A stretch of 8,697 bases of DNA. Source: Bacteroidota bacterium. GTDB taxonomy: Bacteria; Bacteroidota; Bacteroidia; UKL13-3. The stretch is taken from the NCBI GenBank assembly GCA_947462865.1, contig CANHRW010000074.1, forward strand, positions 1-8,697, read 5' to 3'. Below are positions 7,964 through 8,697 of this stretch, piece by piece. Position 1 is the stretch's first letter; every line of letters starts with the position of its first letter. Made by a program: the position numbers and the translations under genes. The notes under the pieces are model-generated. The model was not told the origin of the DNA. It ran no database searches and saw nothing but the letters and a program-made list of their open reading frames with translations.

Positions 7964-8088
7964 TTTGTTTGCTTACTGTATTGATGCAAATAAAAGCTTA
8001 AAGGTTGCACGAGGACATTATTTTTTAAAAAAATAAATCTGAGTGTACATTACGTTCATATTTATACTAAATTTTGTACATTGGTTCA
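7964..8088. promoter_or_regulatory. Divergent intergenic region with candidate promoters
   Basis: These 125 bp must hold the promoters of the sigma operon (minus) and the surface-protein gene (plus). On the minus strand TTTATTTG (7994-7987) is one mismatch from the Bacteroidota -7 box TAnnTTTG and would give a leader of about 17-20 bases before the GTG, but I see no TTTG at the proper distance upstream. On the plus strand TAAATTTTG (8068-8076) is a -7-like sequence with one extra base, again without a clear upstream element. An A/T palindrome lies at 8018-8036 (TTATTTTTT, A, AAAAAATAA). Missing standard upstream elements would fit use of an alternative sigma factor, but AT-rich chance is equally possible. 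Confidence 0.35.
8044..8082. repeat. Direct repeat TGTACATT x2, 31 bp apart, in the divergent promoter region
   Basis: TGTACATT occurs at 8044-8051 and again at 8075-8082. Each copy contains the self-complementary hexamer TGTACA. The start-to-start distance of 31 bp is close to three turns of the helix, so both copies would face the same side of the DNA. The second copy overlaps the likely transcription start region of the plus-strand gene, 7 bases before its ATG. This arrangement fits a pair of operator sites, but two 8-mers in AT-rich DNA can arise by chance. Confidence 0.3.
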
Positions 8089-8697
8089 ATGTTTTTAAGA
8101 GTTTTTTGTCTGCTTTTGTTGTTTGTAATTGAAAAAACTACAGCAACTACTTATTCAACAAATATCCCAAATACAGGATTAGAATTTGTTGAAAACAAAG
8201 GGCAGTGGGATCAATCTATCTTATACCGAGTCCGAAATGCAGAAACTGATGTTCACATAGGTGCAAATTTTATTCAATATTATTTTTTTGACAGGAACTT
8301 TGGATTTGCAAAAAAACACCCCGAAAGAAATGTACAATCTACTGCACATACGAAAGTAGACATGCATGGCATTCGCATGTTATTTAAAGGTGCAAAAGAC
8401 AACTGTAAAAAAAGTCACAAAGCTTTGCCTCATTACTATAATTTTTTTAAAGGCAAAAATCCGCGCTATTGGGCAAATGGAGTTGCTGCTACACAAGACA
8501 TTCAACTTCAAGAAATTTATCCCAAAATTGATTTACAAATTCAGAGCAGTAATCAGGGTCTCAAATACACTTTTGTTTGTGCACCACATGCAGCCGTTGA
8601 ATCTATCAATATGCAAATTGAAGGAGCAAACGTCTTACAGCTCGAATATGGCGACCTCAGAATCAAACATTCGCTTGGAGAAATGCTTGAAAGAAAA
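8089..8697 (+). CDS. Secreted surface protein with N-terminal 'ENKGQW' (DUF7948-like) module, cut by window edge
   Basis: The first 203 codons of a large exported protein; the frame is still open at the window end. The ATG at 8089 is followed by a signal peptide (residues 1 to about 19, core FCLLLLFVI, likely cut near TTA-TT), and an in-frame TAA at 8068 limits any extension. The mature part begins with LEFVENKGQWDQSILYRVRN (31-50), then LFKGA (98-102), HYYNFFKGKNPRYWANGV (115-132), IYPKIDLQIQSSNQGLKYTFVCAPHA (143-168), IEGA (177-180) and GDLRIKHSLGEMLER (188-202). This order matches the N-terminal module I know from Bacteroidota proteins that continue with SBBP or PKD repeats and end in a T9SS sorting domain. 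The downstream part is not visible, so secretion by T9SS is inference. Cys7 is not in a lipobox. The gene is divergent from the sigma operon and shares its 125-bp control region. Confidence 0.8.
   Translation, partial: MFLRVFCLLLLFVIEKTTATTYSTNIPNTGLEFVENKGQWDQSILYRVRNAETDVHIGANFIQYYFFDRNFGFAKKHPERNVQSTAHTKVDMHGIRMLFKGAKDNCKKSHKALPHYYNFFKGKNPRYWANGVAATQDIQLQEIYPKIDLQIQSSNQGLKYTFVCAPHAAVESINMQIEGANVLQLEYGDLRIKHSLGEMLERK

Noticed and set aside
8018..8036. A/T palindrome TTATTTTTT-A-AAAAAATAA as a terminator
   Set aside because: It has no G/C pairs and no gene ends into it; it lies between two divergent starts and is more likely a bend or AT-rich promoter DNA.

Overview
The window is AT-rich bacterial DNA that most likely comes from a Bacteroidota genome. 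The strongest reason is the protein content: two C-terminal domains of the gliding-motility / type IX secretion (T9SS) type B class (CHU_C), PKD repeats in a roughly 2000-residue surface protein, and a divergent gene whose product opens with the 'ENKGQW' module of large Bacteroidota surface proteins. Starts without Shine-Dalgarno sequences agree with this. I cannot fix the genus.

Layout. Positions 1-399 (minus) hold the first 133 codons of thiL, thiamine-monophosphate kinase, cut by the window edge. Positions 400-495 hold a strong intrinsic terminator and a possible thiL promoter. Positions 496-7963 hold three minus-strand genes that look like one operon, transcribed in this order: an ECF-type RNA polymerase sigma factor (7409-7963, GTG start); a single-pass membrane protein with an anti-sigma-like N-terminus and a CHU_C C-terminus (6559-7422, overlapping the sigma gene by 14 nt); and a giant secreted PKD/CHU_C protein (496 to about 6531). 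A 125-bp divergent intergenic region (7964-8088) follows, with an 8-bp direct repeat spaced 31 bp and an A/T palindrome. A plus-strand gene for another secreted surface protein runs from 8089 off the right edge.

How the genes may work together (inference). The membrane protein probably holds the sigma factor in the cytoplasm, while its periplasmic part ends in the same kind of domain that the giant protein presents to the T9SS as its sorting signal. It has an uncleaved-looking membrane segment, so it should stay in the inner membrane. Its CHU_C domain may therefore be a sensor or decoy that reports on T9SS traffic or on the giant cargo itself and releases the sigma factor accordingly. This regulator-cargo circuit is the most interesting thing in the window; thiL appears to be an unrelated neighbour insulated by the terminator.
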